Source: Orbaceae bacterium BiB (GTDB lineage Bacteria; Pseudomonadota; Gammaproteobacteria; Enterobacterales; Orbaceae). From it: a stretch of 64,000 bases of DNA. Positions 46,824-55,192 of the stretch are shown here, one piece after another. The translations under genes and the position numbers were made by a program. How positions within the stretch are numbered: the stretch's first letter is position 1; every line of letters starts with the position of its first letter. Location of the stretch: assembly GCA_036251205.1 (NCBI GenBank), contig CP133958.1, positions 806,001 through 870,000 on the forward strand, given 5' to 3'. The notes beneath the pieces were generated by a model, which saw only the letters and a program-made list of their open reading frames with translations, had not been told where the DNA came from and did no database searches.

Positions 46824-47279
46824 TTAACCCTTGCCAAGAACCAACGATAATATACCGCCAGCAATCAATGGACCAACAGGAATCCCCTTGAAAAAAGCAA
46901 CGCCAATTAGTGTACCAATAATCAATCCATTAATAATCGAAGGATTAGCTGCCATTAGTGAGACGCCGCGAGTCCCCAGCCAAGAGACTAAAATACCAAC
47001 AGCAATAGCTAAAATAGACTGCCAAGTTGTAAAAGATTTTAAAATATCTTTAAATGCTAATGAACCATCGGCTAATGGAACCATCATTGCTGCAGTAAGT
47101 ATCACGATCCCAACAGTTAACCCATAATGGTTTAAAATAGGAAAATAAGTCGCCAGCGGTGTTAGTTTAAAGATTAATAACAATAGTATTGCAAATGTTA
47201 CTGTATTGTTATGTGTTAGATAACAAATAGCAGCAAGAACGAGTAAAATAAAAAAAGTTACATCAAATTGAGCAATCAT
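46824..47279 (-). CDS. yeaL: DUF441 membrane protein YeaL
   Basis: A 151-residue inner-membrane protein with four or five hydrophobic segments, close to E. coli YeaL (148). Diagnostic stretches are YGLTVGIVILTAAMMVPLAD, WQSILAIAVGILVSWLGTRG and the glycine-rich C-terminus FFKGIPVGPLIAGGILSLVL. The family is conserved but has no known function. It is the first gene of the operon with tmcA and cysZ, and is separated from purC by about 127 bases that include a perfect palindrome. Confidence 0.9.
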   Translation of the reverse strand: MIAQFDVTFFILLVLAAICYLTHNNTVTFAILLLLIFKLTPLATYFPILNHYGLTVGIVILTAAMMVPLADGSLAFKDILKSFTTWQSILAIAVGILVSWLGTRGVSLMAANPSIINGLIIGTLIGVAFFKGIPVGPLIAGGILSLVLGKG

Positions 47280-47351
47280 ATTAATTTATCTCCTTATTTT
47301 ATTATGGGGAATAACACAGTTATAACCCATAAATATAAGGTTATTTAATAA

Positions 47352-47375
47352 TTTAGGCGCCAATTGGCGCCTAAA
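47352..47375 (-). terminator. Perfect 24-base palindrome downstream of purC
   Basis: TTTAGGCGCC-AATT-GGCGCCTAAA. The GC-rich stem stands out in the AT-rich surroundings. On the minus strand it lies 32 bases past the purC stop and is followed by TTATT, so it is probably the purC terminator, with a weak U-tract. Confidence 0.65.
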
Positions 47376-47406
47376 AGAGTGTCGATATATAGAGCGAATA
47401 GTCGTA

Positions 47407-48117
47407 TTATAAAGGAACACCAATACGATGAGCAACCTCTTCATAGGCCTCAATCACACCACCGAGTCCTTGTCGAAATCTATCTTTGTCCATTTTTTTC
47501 AGTGTCTCTTTTTCCCAAAGTCGACAACCATCTGGAGAAAATTCATCACCTAAAACAATTTCTCCCTTAAATAGACCAAACTCTAATTTATAATCAACAA
47601 GAATTAAACCAGCCTGATCAAATATCTGAGTTAAAATAGTATTAATTTTAAAACTCAGTTCTTTCATTTTATCTAATTGTTGCTCGGTAGCCCAACCGAA
47701 TGATTTACAATGATATTCATTTACCATTGGATCATGTAGAGCATCATTTTTTAGGAATAGTTCAAAGGTCGGCGGATTAAGAATAAAGCCCTCTTCAACA
47801 CCTAATCTTCTCACTAATGAGCCTGCTGCACGATTACGGACAACACACTCAACAGGAATCATGGTCAGCTTTTTAACTAATACTTCATTATCTGATAAAA
47901 GTTTCTCTACTTGGGTAGGAATTCCCGCAGCTTTTAATTGCGTCATAATAAAGTAGTTAAACTTATTATTTATCATCCCTTTTCTATCAAGTTGTTCAAT
48001 GCGTTGACCATCAAATGCAGAAGTATCATTTCTAAATTCAAGAATTAATAAATCTGGATTTTCAGTAGTGTAAACAGTTTTTGCTTTTCCACGGTATAAC
48101 TCAGCACACTTTTTCAT
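47407..48117 (-). CDS. purC: SAICAR synthase PurC
   Basis: A 236-residue cytoplasmic enzyme (E. coli 237) that joins CAIR with aspartate in purine synthesis. Landmarks are [20 protein letters not shown], the ATP/substrate stretch [40 protein letters not shown] and [11 protein letters not shown]. The start is ATG 48117, which matches the family; in-frame ATGs at 48129 and 48165 would add unrelated residues, and GGAT stands eight bases before 48117. The order dapA-bamC-purC is that of E. coli. Confidence 0.95.
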   Translation of the reverse strand: MKKCAELYRGKAKTVYTTENPDLLILEFRNDTSAFDGQRIEQLDRKGMINNKFNYFIMTQLKAAGIPTQVEKLLSDNEVLVKKLTMIPVECVVRNRAAGSLVRRLGVEEGFILNPPTFELFLKNDALHDPMVNEYHCKSFGWATEQQLDKMKELSFKINTILTQIFDQAGLILVDYKLEFGLFKGEIVLGDEFSPDGCRLWEKETLKKMDKDRFRQGLGGVIEAYEEVAHRIGVPL

Positions 48118-48158
48118 GTTTAGATCCATATTAATAAAATCACAATAATAATAATTAA

Positions 48159-48174
48159 GGAGCATTAAAGCTCC
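48159..48174 (-). other. Small intercistronic hairpin bamC-purC
   Basis: GGAGC-ATTAAA-GCTCC, followed on the minus strand by TTAATTATTATTATT. A weak terminator or attenuator between the two genes. Confidence 0.45.
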
Positions 48175-48179
48175 CTATT

Positions 48180-48806
48180 CTAATTACCTGCTTGACTTTG
48201 AGAAGGTGAAACCGCCTTCATCAACATATTAAAAAACTCTACCGTATAATACTGACGTTCAATCGGGCTAGAAACATCGGCTCCCATTCGTTTTAATGAA
48301 GCCAACTCAACTGTAATATATTCTCGATCACCACTAATCTTACGCTGTAAAAGATAGCTTGCTTCGACAGGTTGTTCTTCATTAATACGATTAACTAAGC
48401 GAATATCTGTTTTAATCGTTGAACTATCTTCACTTTTTATTGCGATATTATTATTGCGTAAAATAGTTGGGATTTGCGACCAAAAACCGACATAATTAGG
48501 GACATCTAATTGAATGAGACCTGATTGATAAACAGCATAACTATCTGCAATTGTTGGCAACGCAAGAGATGGTGGTCGAATATCGATATCTTTACCGATA
48601 TTACCATCTGCGGCAGCTTTAAACACATAATATTGATTCGATGCTGTTGGTACTGAAACAGATTCCGGCACGATCAATGGTTTTAACTCAGGTGATTTTA
48701 AATAGTTTTGATTACCATCAACTTCACGCTGAGAACTTAAGTCTGAACTACAACCCGTCATTAATAATGAGAATAATGACACAATAATTAAACTTTGTTT
48801 AAACAT
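48180..48806 (-). CDS. bamC: Outer-membrane assembly lipoprotein BamC, short form
   Basis: A 208-residue lipoprotein with signal peptide and lipobox LMTGC (Cys19). The mature N-terminus is the unstructured, Pro-containing arm that binds BamD (KSPELKPLIVPESVSVP), followed by a first helix-grip domain with RPPSLALP, VGFWSQIPTILRNNNIAIKS and SYLLQRKISGDREYITVELA. E. coli BamC has about 344 residues and a second helix-grip domain, which is missing here. The frame ends at a normal stop and purC follows within 65 bases, so the domain has been lost, not split off. Position between dapA and purC supports the identity. Confidence 0.85.
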   Translation of the reverse strand: MFKQSLIIVSLFSLLMTGCSSDLSSQREVDGNQNYLKSPELKPLIVPESVSVPTASNQYYVFKAAADGNIGKDIDIRPPSLALPTIADSYAVYQSGLIQLDVPNYVGFWSQIPTILRNNNIAIKSEDSSTIKTDIRLVNRINEEQPVEASYLLQRKISGDREYITVELASLKRMGADVSSPIERQYYTVEFFNMLMKAVSPSQSQAGN

Positions 48807-48841
48807 AATTTTCTTTCTATCTTAAGTGGCGTAGAGCCATT

Positions 48842-49720
48842 TTATAATAATTTTGCCAATTTTAACGCTTTTTCTACTTCAGGAATAGAAGAATTTGTCA
48901 GCGGTGTCATTGGTAATCGCATTGTTGAGTTTTGAATCAAACCAATTTTTTCACATGCCCATTTAACTGGGATTGGGTTTGGTTCAATAAATAATTTGTT
49001 ATGTAATAAATCTAACGTATCATTAATTTTACGAGCTTCTTTAATACGTTTCGCTGTAATTAGTTGACAAATACGCGCCATCTCACGAGCAGCTACATTA
49101 GCAGATACAGAGATAATACCATCACCACCAAGTAACATAAATTCAAAGAAGGTAACATCATCACCACTTAATAACTTAAAGTCATCACCGACCAATTTTC
49201 GTGTTTTATAAACACGAGCTAAGTCAGACGTCGCATCTTTTAATGCAACAATGTTACTAATTTTAGCTAATTTTGCGACGGTTTCAGGTTTTAAATCACA
49301 ACCTGTTCGACCTGGTACATTATAAAGGATTTGTGGTAAGGAAGTATTTTCGGCAATCACTTTAAAATGTTGGTATAAACCTTCTTGAGTTGGTTTGTTA
49401 TAGTAAGGGGTTACGGTTAAGCACCCTACTACACCTAATTTTTCGACTTGTTTAGTGAGTAAAATAGCTTCTGCTGTTGCATTAGCACCAGTTCCAGCAA
49501 TAACATTAATTCGACCAGCAGCATATTCAACAGTCTGCTTGATAACATCAATATGTTCTTTATGATCTAAGGTAGCGGACTCACCAGTTGTACCAACAGA
49601 AACAATCGCAGATGTTCCACTGGCAATATGATATTCAACTAATTTTTTTAAGCTTACTCGGTCTACATTTCCTTTAACATCCATAGGCGTAACGAGCGCT
49701 ACTATACTACCTGTAAACAT
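48842..49720 (-). CDS. dapA: 4-hydroxy-tetrahydrodipicolinate synthase DapA
   Basis: A 292-residue cytoplasmic enzyme, exactly the E. coli length. Landmarks are [25 protein letters not shown] (about 41-51), the Tyr of [13 protein letters not shown] (about 131-143) and the Schiff-base Lys161 in [11 protein letters not shown]. It condenses pyruvate with aspartate semialdehyde, the first step to lysine and diaminopimelate. The start is ATG 49720, seven bases after GAGG; the open frame further up to 49738 does not match the family. It heads dapA-bamC-purC. The DapA-like protein near 61 kb is a catabolic relative, not a duplicate. Confidence 0.95.
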   Translation of the reverse strand: MFTGSIVALVTPMDVKGNVDRVSLKKLVEYHIASGTSAIVSVGTTGESATLDHKEHIDVIKQTVEYAAGRINVIAGTGANATAEAILLTKQVEKLGVVGCLTVTPYYNKPTQEGLYQHFKVIAENTSLPQILYNVPGRTGCDLKPETVAKLAKISNIVALKDATSDLARVYKTRKLVGDDFKLLSGDDVTFFEFMLLGGDGIISVSANVAAREMARICQLITAKRIKEARKINDTLDLLHNKLFIEPNPIPVKWACEKIGLIQNSTMRLPMTPLTNSSIPEVEKALKLAKLL

Positions 49721-49934
49721 AAAATAACCTCTACTCATTCGTTATAGTTAGAATTAAAATAAATATGTTGTCCAGTATGCGGGATTTCATATTTAAATTC
49801 AACTTAACACACGCTCTTTATTGGCAAAATAACTAAATATAAAAATATTTTTAATTTTATTACTTTTATTTATTTTCAACAAAAATAAAGAGCATTCGCA
49901 AATATAAATCGATAACCATATACCGCGATGATAA

Positions 49935-49972
49935 AAGAGTTAAGTGAGTCAATATTTCACTCACCAACTCTT
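49935..49972 (-). terminator. Terminator of grxB
   Basis: AAGAGTT..GTGAGT pairs with ACTCAC..AACTCTT around one mismatch (arms 49935-49949 and about 49959-49972), followed on the minus strand by TTATC after CTCTTT. It lies just after the grxB stop. Confidence 0.65.
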
Positions 49973-49985
49973 ATCTAAAAACCTG

Positions 49986-50636
49986 TTAGATTGCACGTTC
50001 AAAATAAAGATTGATATTACTTTGTTTAGCCATTGATTCAATATAGGCTTGCACTTTTGCAGGGAACCGTAACGATTTTACACAAGTCAAATTACGTAAA
50101 ATAGGGAATAAACAAATATCATCAATCGACAATGTACCATTACAAGCATCTGCTGAAACTAATAACTCATCTAAACGTGCTAACAACGGTTCAACTTGTT
50201 TAACCACCTGCTCAGTTTTTGTTAAACATTCATTAAATGGACCTGATTTAGGTTTTTTCTTATTTTCAAAATATTCTCTGGCACTTTGTGTACTAAACTC
50301 AGGTAATCCGATTTTTACATATCGCGGATACACCAAAGTATAATCAACCTGCTGAATATCATCTAAAAAAGTTGCAATTGCTGCGGATTTAGGTCCATTC
50401 AAAACTGGTGCCCCACCGCAATGTTGATCAACATAATCAACGATATCTAAACTTTCAGGCATATAGCTACCATCTTCTTTTTGTAAAATTGGTACCATTT
50501 TTTGCCCAATCATCTTGATCGGAGTTGCTTCATCATCATTTGCTAATATGATTAATTCAAAAGGAATTTTTTTTAGCCCTAAAATCATTCGAGTTCTAAC
50601 ACAATAGGGACAATGATCGTAAACAAATAATTTCAT
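49986..50636 (-). CDS. grxB: Glutaredoxin 2
   Basis: A 216-residue cytoplasmic protein (E. coli Grx2 215) with a thioredoxin-fold N-terminal domain carrying the redox-active CPYC (residues 9-12 in YDHCPYCVRTRM), the glutathione-site PESLDIVDYVDQ (about 64-75), and an all-helical GST-like C-terminal domain. It reduces disulfides with glutathione. It follows the Pr6Pr membrane-protein gene by 22 bases and ends in its own terminator. Confidence 0.92.
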   Translation of the reverse strand: MKLFVYDHCPYCVRTRMILGLKKIPFELIILANDDEATPIKMIGQKMVPILQKEDGSYMPESLDIVDYVDQHCGGAPVLNGPKSAAIATFLDDIQQVDYTLVYPRYVKIGLPEFSTQSAREYFENKKKPKSGPFNECLTKTEQVVKQVEPLLARLDELLVSADACNGTLSIDDICLFPILRNLTCVKSLRFPAKVQAYIESMAKQSNINLYFERAI

Positions 50637-50658
50637 ATGTTTCTCCTAAAAATAGATT

Positions 50659-51291
50659 TTATTTGATTATTCTAAGCCTAATTATTGCAATAATCTTCAA
50701 AAATCCGACTAAAACAAAAAATAACATAGCAATCAAGCCAGCTGCGATTAATGCTTTTTCATAGCCAATTTTACTGACATTAATAAATGGATAAGGATAT
50801 TGCCCTGTGATATGTCCTCTCACAAAAATATAGATTGCATAAAGCAGAAATGAACAAAATGAGTAAAGAACAATCTTTAGTGTTATTCGAGCAAAAGGTC
50901 CATAAATAAGCCATGTTAATAAGCCTAAAATAGGGATCACAACATGTAAACTTTCATTCGCGAGTTGTAATAAGAGTGTTGGAGGTCGATGAACACCTCG
51001 CAACAAAATATTATAAATAATAATCGTAATGAGTACCCCAACTAAACCATTTAAGCGAATAACACTAAAAAAAGTACTTGAACAAGTCGGTTTAATAGCT
51101 AAAGTTAAACAACTTGCCGCTAACATAAGATTAGTTAATACGGTAAAAAAGCTATAATAAAAAATAAGGCGACCCATTGAGGTAGATGGTTGCCATGGTC
51201 GAAGCTGATAAAACCAATAAGTATGGGTTTCAATCCCGACAACAAGTAGGACCAAAAGAACGATCAATATATTTAAGCTACGATTTATCAT
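50659..51291 (-). CDS. Pr6Pr family membrane protein
   Basis: A 210-residue inner-membrane protein with six hydrophobic segments. The family (related to FAR-17a/AIG1 proteins) is recognised by FFTVLTNLM after helix 2, RLNGLVGVLITIIIYNILLR and the proline/Tyr-rich loop GHITGQYPYPFINVSKIGYE before the last helix. Its function is not known. It stands between an AbrB-family gene and grxB on the same strand and may be co-transcribed with grxB. No lesion seen. Confidence 0.75.
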   Translation of the reverse strand: MINRSLNILIVLLVLLVVGIETHTYWFYQLRPWQPSTSMGRLIFYYSFFTVLTNLMLAASCLTLAIKPTCSSTFFSVIRLNGLVGVLITIIIYNILLRGVHRPPTLLLQLANESLHVVIPILGLLTWLIYGPFARITLKIVLYSFCSFLLYAIYIFVRGHITGQYPYPFINVSKIGYEKALIAAGLIAMLFFVLVGFLKIIAIIRLRIIK

Positions 51292-51347
51292 ATTTAATTC
51301 ATCTTTTTCAATATGTTGAATAAAAAAATATCTAACAGCACTTTCAA

Positions 51348-52400
51348 CTAATGAAAACGAGTTGAAAGATAACGGGCAATAATCGGACCAAAAACTAACA
51401 CACTAAATAGCCGTAAAATTTGCAAAGGCAAAATTATTGATAAATTAGATTGCGTATCTAATGCGATAACCACTGAAGTTTCTAAACCACCAGGGCTTGT
51501 TGCTAAAAAACAGGTCAAATAGTCAAGACCTAAATAATAATGTAATAAAATTGCTTGCCCATAGCAAAAAATCAACATCATAAAAATTGATAATAAAATA
51601 ATCGGCAATAATCTAACGGCCAATTTTATAACTGCAATATTAAAACGTAATCCCACTGATAATCCAATAGAACCAAAGCAAAGTAATAACAACCATAAAG
51701 GTGTTTCTAACTGAACAATACCATTAATCTGCAGTACAGTACCTATAACCATTGATAGCAAAATTCGCCCAGATGGGAATCGAATAATTTTCGCGATAGC
51801 TACCCCAATAATTGCAATCAATATAGTATAGAGAAGATTAATTTTTGAGGTTGCAAACCAAACAGCATTGTTTCCATTATTTGTCATCGTCTCTTGAGCA
51901 AAAAAGTGTGAAAATACAGCTAACATGAGTATAACAAATATCACTCGTAAGTATTGTATTAACGCAACTAATCTAGGATCCGCACCGTAATCACCACAAA
52001 TACCAACCATTGCAGAAGCGCCACCAGGCATAATGCCCCAAATCGCGGTTGAACCAGGCAAATTTGAAAAACGGACAATAAAGAGTCCAATAGCAATACT
52101 AATAATAATAGTCGATATCGTAATAACCAGAGCTAATTGCCAATAAGATACCAAATCCATCAATACACTAGCGGTAATTGCCTTTGCCGTTAAACAGCCT
52201 AAAATACCTTGTGACAAATTAAATAGAGATTTTGGAATATAGATATCAAAACGGTTTAATCCAACGATAATACCCGCTAACATAGGACCAAGTAAGAATG
52301 AAGCTGGAACTTGGCTTAAATATAATACCAAGGTAATGATAAAACCCAGTATGATAACAATCATCCATTGGTATTTAGCGGAAATTTTTTTTATCATCAT
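51348..52400 (-). CDS. AbrB-family membrane protein (putative transporter)
   Basis: A 350-residue inner-membrane protein with about ten hydrophobic segments arranged as two repeats, the AbrB duplication seen also in E. coli AbrB. Diagnostic stretches are VPASFLLGPMLAGIIVGL, GSTAIWGIMPGGASAMVGIC with the conserved PGG, RLVALIQYLRVIFVIL and SPGGLETSVVIALDT in the second repeat. The family is often labelled ammonia monooxygenase by mistake; a transport role is likely but unproven. I place the start at ATG 52400, or 52397 next to it, just after the stop of the phosphatase gene; the frame is open further upstream within that gene. Confidence 0.75.
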   Translation of the reverse strand: MMIKKISAKYQWMIVIILGFIITLVLYLSQVPASFLLGPMLAGIIVGLNRFDIYIPKSLFNLSQGILGCLTAKAITASVLMDLVSYWQLALVITISTIIISIAIGLFIVRFSNLPGSTAIWGIMPGGASAMVGICGDYGADPRLVALIQYLRVIFVILMLAVFSHFFAQETMTNNGNNAVWFATSKINLLYTILIAIIGVAIAKIIRFPSGRILLSMVIGTVLQINGIVQLETPLWLLLLCFGSIGLSVGLRFNIAVIKLAVRLLPIILLSIFMMLIFCYGQAILLHYYLGLDYLTCFLATSPGGLETSVVIALDTQSNLSIILPLQILRLFSVLVFGPIIARYLSTRFH

Positions 52401-52404
52401 ATAA

Positions 52405-52953
52405 TTACAATACTTGAGCCTTAATATAATCAATATCAACATTGTCTAAATATTGAACGATATTCGGATAATAATTATAGTGATGACCATACTCAGGTTG
52501 CATCAATTCATCAATTGCGGCCTGCTTTGACCAATTTTGAAAGACTAAACGATACATTGCAATCGTAACACCAGTGCGATCACTACCATGCCAACAGTGA
52601 ATAAGAACTGGTTTTGTTGATTTTTTGATTAGTTTAAGAACTGAGATCATCTTCTCATCGGTAATATTACCGGCATTTATTCTTACCCAATAAGAGGTTA
52701 AATTTGTTCCATCAACCTCGTCACGATCGCTATGCATTGCTCGTAAATTAATAATCGATTTAATACCCTGCTGCTCTAATTGAGCCATTTGATCTTTTGA
52801 TGGCTGACCAGAGCGATATACATCATCAGAAACTTGATAAAAATTATTTAGCCGCAATGATGGCTCACTCGATTTTGGCGTACAACCAGAAATCATAGCA
52901 ACGCCAAAGCCCATCAATAATAAACATAAGTAGGATTTTAATTGAATTATCAT
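52405..52953 (-). CDS. Dual-specificity/tyrosine phosphatase-like lipoprotein
   Basis: A 182-residue exported protein with a lipoprotein signal (lipobox ISGC, Cys24 followed by TPKSSEPS). The domain is a cysteine phosphatase of the DSP/PTP type: VYRSGQPSKDQMAQLEQQGI, IINLRAMHSDRDE with the conserved Arg, and the active-site loop HCWHGSDRTG (HCxxGxxR, about 119-128). It would act in the periplasm, anchored to a membrane; whether it dephosphorylates proteins, lipids or inositol phosphates is unknown. It stands directly before the AbrB-family gene. Confidence 0.8.
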   Translation of the reverse strand: MIIQLKSYLCLLLMGFGVAMISGCTPKSSEPSLRLNNFYQVSDDVYRSGQPSKDQMAQLEQQGIKSIINLRAMHSDRDEVDGTNLTSYWVRINAGNITDEKMISVLKLIKKSTKPVLIHCWHGSDRTGVTIAMYRLVFQNWSKQAAIDELMQPEYGHHYNYYPNIVQYLDNVDIDYIKAQVL

Positions 52954-53184
52954 AATAGCATATTTTATTAATTGTATTTAAACCCAAATACTTTTTGTAT
53001 CTATTATAACGCTAATTGATCAACAGTGCTAAAAAACCCCTTTAAGTAAAGTGTAATAATCTCTTTACTGTTATCAACTAAAAAACAGACACTCTTTAAG
53101 CAACCTTTGCACTGCAATTACACACAAAAAAGAAAAAATAAGTGATAATAAAACCTCAATGATTATTCATTGTTTCCCTATTCC

Positions 53185-54396
53185 TTATCTTGGCCCAACA
53201 TTTTGTTGGGCATTTTTTTGTCCAACTAACCAGATATGACGAGAAAATAACATAAATAATATCAACGCAACAGTCACAAATCCTGAACCGATGTAACCAA
53301 TATCCCCAATAGATAAGTGTAATAAAACTTGGCTACCGACTAATGCCCCACCACCAATACCAATATTATAGATACCCGAATATACCGACATCGCAATATC
53401 GGTCCCATCAGGGGCGACTTCAAGTAATTTATTTTGCATTAACATACCAAATACAGTAATAGCAATGCCCCATACTAAACATAATAGGATTGAACTTGCA
53501 AAATGTAGAGCTACTACATAAAGTAAAACGAGACACACAATTAAAAGCACTAAAGTATAAATAAATAGTGAGATAGGATATTTATCACCATAAGCAGCAA
53601 AAATAATGCTACCAATAATCCCCGACAATCCAATACATAATAGTAATAACACAACAAAATCATCATCAAATCCACCTATTTGGTGCATAAATGGAGTAAT
53701 GTAAGTGTAAGCAGTAAAATGTCCAGTAACGATAATAGCCGTGAGAATATAGATATGGACTAATGTTGGTCTTTTCAGTAATGCCGGTAAGCTATGTAAA
53801 GATTGCACATTATTACTTGGTAATTCAGGAAGTAAATAAACTAAAGCGAGCATAATAATAAATGCAACGGCCGCAATACATAGAAACGTAATTCGCCAAC
53901 CCACTAATTGACCGATCAATGTGCCAATAGGCACGCCTAATACGATTGCCATTGAAGAACCAGCCACAATAAAGCCCATAGCTTTCGCTTTTTTACCGTT
54001 AGGTACAAGCCTGACCGCTAAGGGGGTTGTAATCGCCCAAAATATGGCATGAGAACATGCAATCCCAATTCGTCCAACCATTAGACTAATAAAATTCCAA
54101 GCAAAACCAGCTAATATATGGCTAATGATGAATAGTAAAAAAAGGCAAATAAGTAATTTTTTGCGCTCAAATTTTGCTGTGAGTATAGTCAATGGTAAAG
54201 ATAATAAAGAAACAGCCCAAGCATAACTCGTAATTAATAAGCCTGTTTTTGCCTCACTCATATTAAAGCTAGCTGCAATATTGGGTAATAACCCAACAGG
54301 GACAAATTCAGTGGTATTAAAAATAAACGCAGCAAATGCTAAGCATAAAATAGCCGGCCAAGCTCGTGTACGATGAATAACAGGAAATAAATGCAT
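53185..54396 (-). CDS. sotB: Sugar efflux transporter SotB
   Basis: A 403-residue MFS drug/sugar:H+ antiporter with twelve helices, similar in length and order to E. coli SotB/YdeA (396). Landmarks are AAFIFNTTEFVPVGLLPNIA, KLLICLFLLFIISHILAGF, FWAITTPLAVRLVPNGKKAK and YSGIYNIGIGGGALVGSQV. The family exports arabinose and related sugars or IPTG and protects from sugar stress. Its last codons, NAQQNVGPR, coincide with a hairpin that acts as a terminator only on the other strand. Start ATG 54396 has a weak ribosome site. Monocistronic. Confidence 0.85.
   Translation of the reverse strand: MHLFPVIHRTRAWPAILCLAFAAFIFNTTEFVPVGLLPNIAASFNMSEAKTGLLITSYAWAVSLLSLPLTILTAKFERKKLLICLFLLFIISHILAGFAWNFISLMVGRIGIACSHAIFWAITTPLAVRLVPNGKKAKAMGFIVAGSSMAIVLGVPIGTLIGQLVGWRITFLCIAAVAFIIMLALVYLLPELPSNNVQSLHSLPALLKRPTLVHIYILTAIIVTGHFTAYTYITPFMHQIGGFDDDFVVLLLLCIGLSGIIGSIIFAAYGDKYPISLFIYTLVLLIVCLVLLYVVALHFASSILLCLVWGIAITVFGMLMQNKLLEVAPDGTDIAMSVYSGIYNIGIGGGALVGSQVLLHLSIGDIGYIGSGFVTVALILFMLFSRHIWLVGQKNAQQNVGPR
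53193..53219 (+). terminator. Plus-strand terminator inside the sotB 3' end
   Basis: GCCCAACA-TTT-TGTTGGGC (53193-53211) followed by ATTTTTTTG on the plus strand. No annotated plus-strand gene ends here; the minus strand has no U-run. Confidence 0.65.
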
Positions 54397-54460
54397 GATA
54401 TGAAATAAGAATGGCTAAATGAATGGTAATTATAATTTGATATAAATTAAACAGCAATAG

Positions 54461-54498
54461 TATTCTTCTACTCATTCTTAATGAAGAATAGAAGAATA
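54461..54498 (-). other. Inverted repeat downstream of tpx
   Basis: TATTCTTCTA (54461-54470) and TAGAAGAATA (54489-54498) form a perfect 10-base stem, with a second inner stem ATTCTT/AAGAAT. It is just beyond the tpx stop; probably its terminator although no U-run follows. Confidence 0.5.
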
Positions 54499-54510
54499 AT
54501 AATTAAGCGA

Positions 54511-55023
54511 TTATTTACATGCCTGTGCAGCAGCTAAAGCTTTTGCATAATCAGGTTCATTGGTCACTTCTTTAACGTATTCAACATATACCACTTTATC
54601 ATGCTGATCGATAACAAACACAGCCCGAGATAGTAAACGTAATTCTTCAATTACAACGCCATATTTTAAACCAAAGTCTAAATCTTTATGATCCGATGTT
54701 ACTTTCACTGCATCAATACCTTCAGCAGCACAGTAACGACTCAAAGCAAAAGGTAAATCAGCACTTACTGAAAAAATTACCACATCTTTCAGTTTAGCTG
54801 CTTCTACATTAAAACGGTGTACTTGTGCATTACACACTGAAGTATCAACAGAGGGTACAGCATTAATAATTTTTACTTTACCTTTAAAATCAGATAACTT
54901 AACTTGGGTAAGGTTCATATCTAACACCATAAAATCAGGTGCTACATCACCAACTTTGATCACATTACCAAGTAAAGTAACTGGGTTACCTTTCATTGTT
55001 ACTTCATTAGTTCGTTTTTGCAT
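54511..55023 (-). CDS. tpx: Thiol peroxidase Tpx
   Basis: A 170-residue atypical 2-Cys peroxiredoxin (E. coli 168). The peroxidatic cysteine is in PSVDTSVCNAQVHRFN (about Cys64) and the resolving one in LSRYCAAEGID (about Cys98). The N-terminus has KGNPVTLLGNVIKVGDVAPD. It reduces alkyl hydroperoxides and H2O2 using thioredoxin. The C-terminus carries a further Cys (AAAQACK), not found in most relatives I know. GAGGT precedes the ATG. Sequence details such as VKIINAVPSVDT recall Firmicute Tpx, a weak hint of transfer. Confidence 0.93.
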   Translation of the reverse strand: MQKRTNEVTMKGNPVTLLGNVIKVGDVAPDFMVLDMNLTQVKLSDFKGKVKIINAVPSVDTSVCNAQVHRFNVEAAKLKDVVIFSVSADLPFALSRYCAAEGIDAVKVTSDHKDLDFGLKYGVVIEELRLLSRAVFVIDQHDKVVYVEYVKEVTNEPDYAKALAAAQACK

Positions 55024-55192
55024 AATAGATACCTCTTTGAAAGAAATAAGAAACCACTGCTAATATGCAGGTAAATAGGTGAAAAAGCAACATCTCAATA
55101 ATCTATTACAGGTATTGTTATTATTGATGAGTTAAGAAGGTAGGCAAGGTTTGTTCTCACCTGTTACCAGATGAGAACAGCGTAGTAAAAAG

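Noticed and set aside
53000-53220. SgrS-type small RNA because a sugar exporter gene is adjacent
   Set aside because: The sequence before the terminator does not show SgrS features I know; only an unnamed small RNA is possible.
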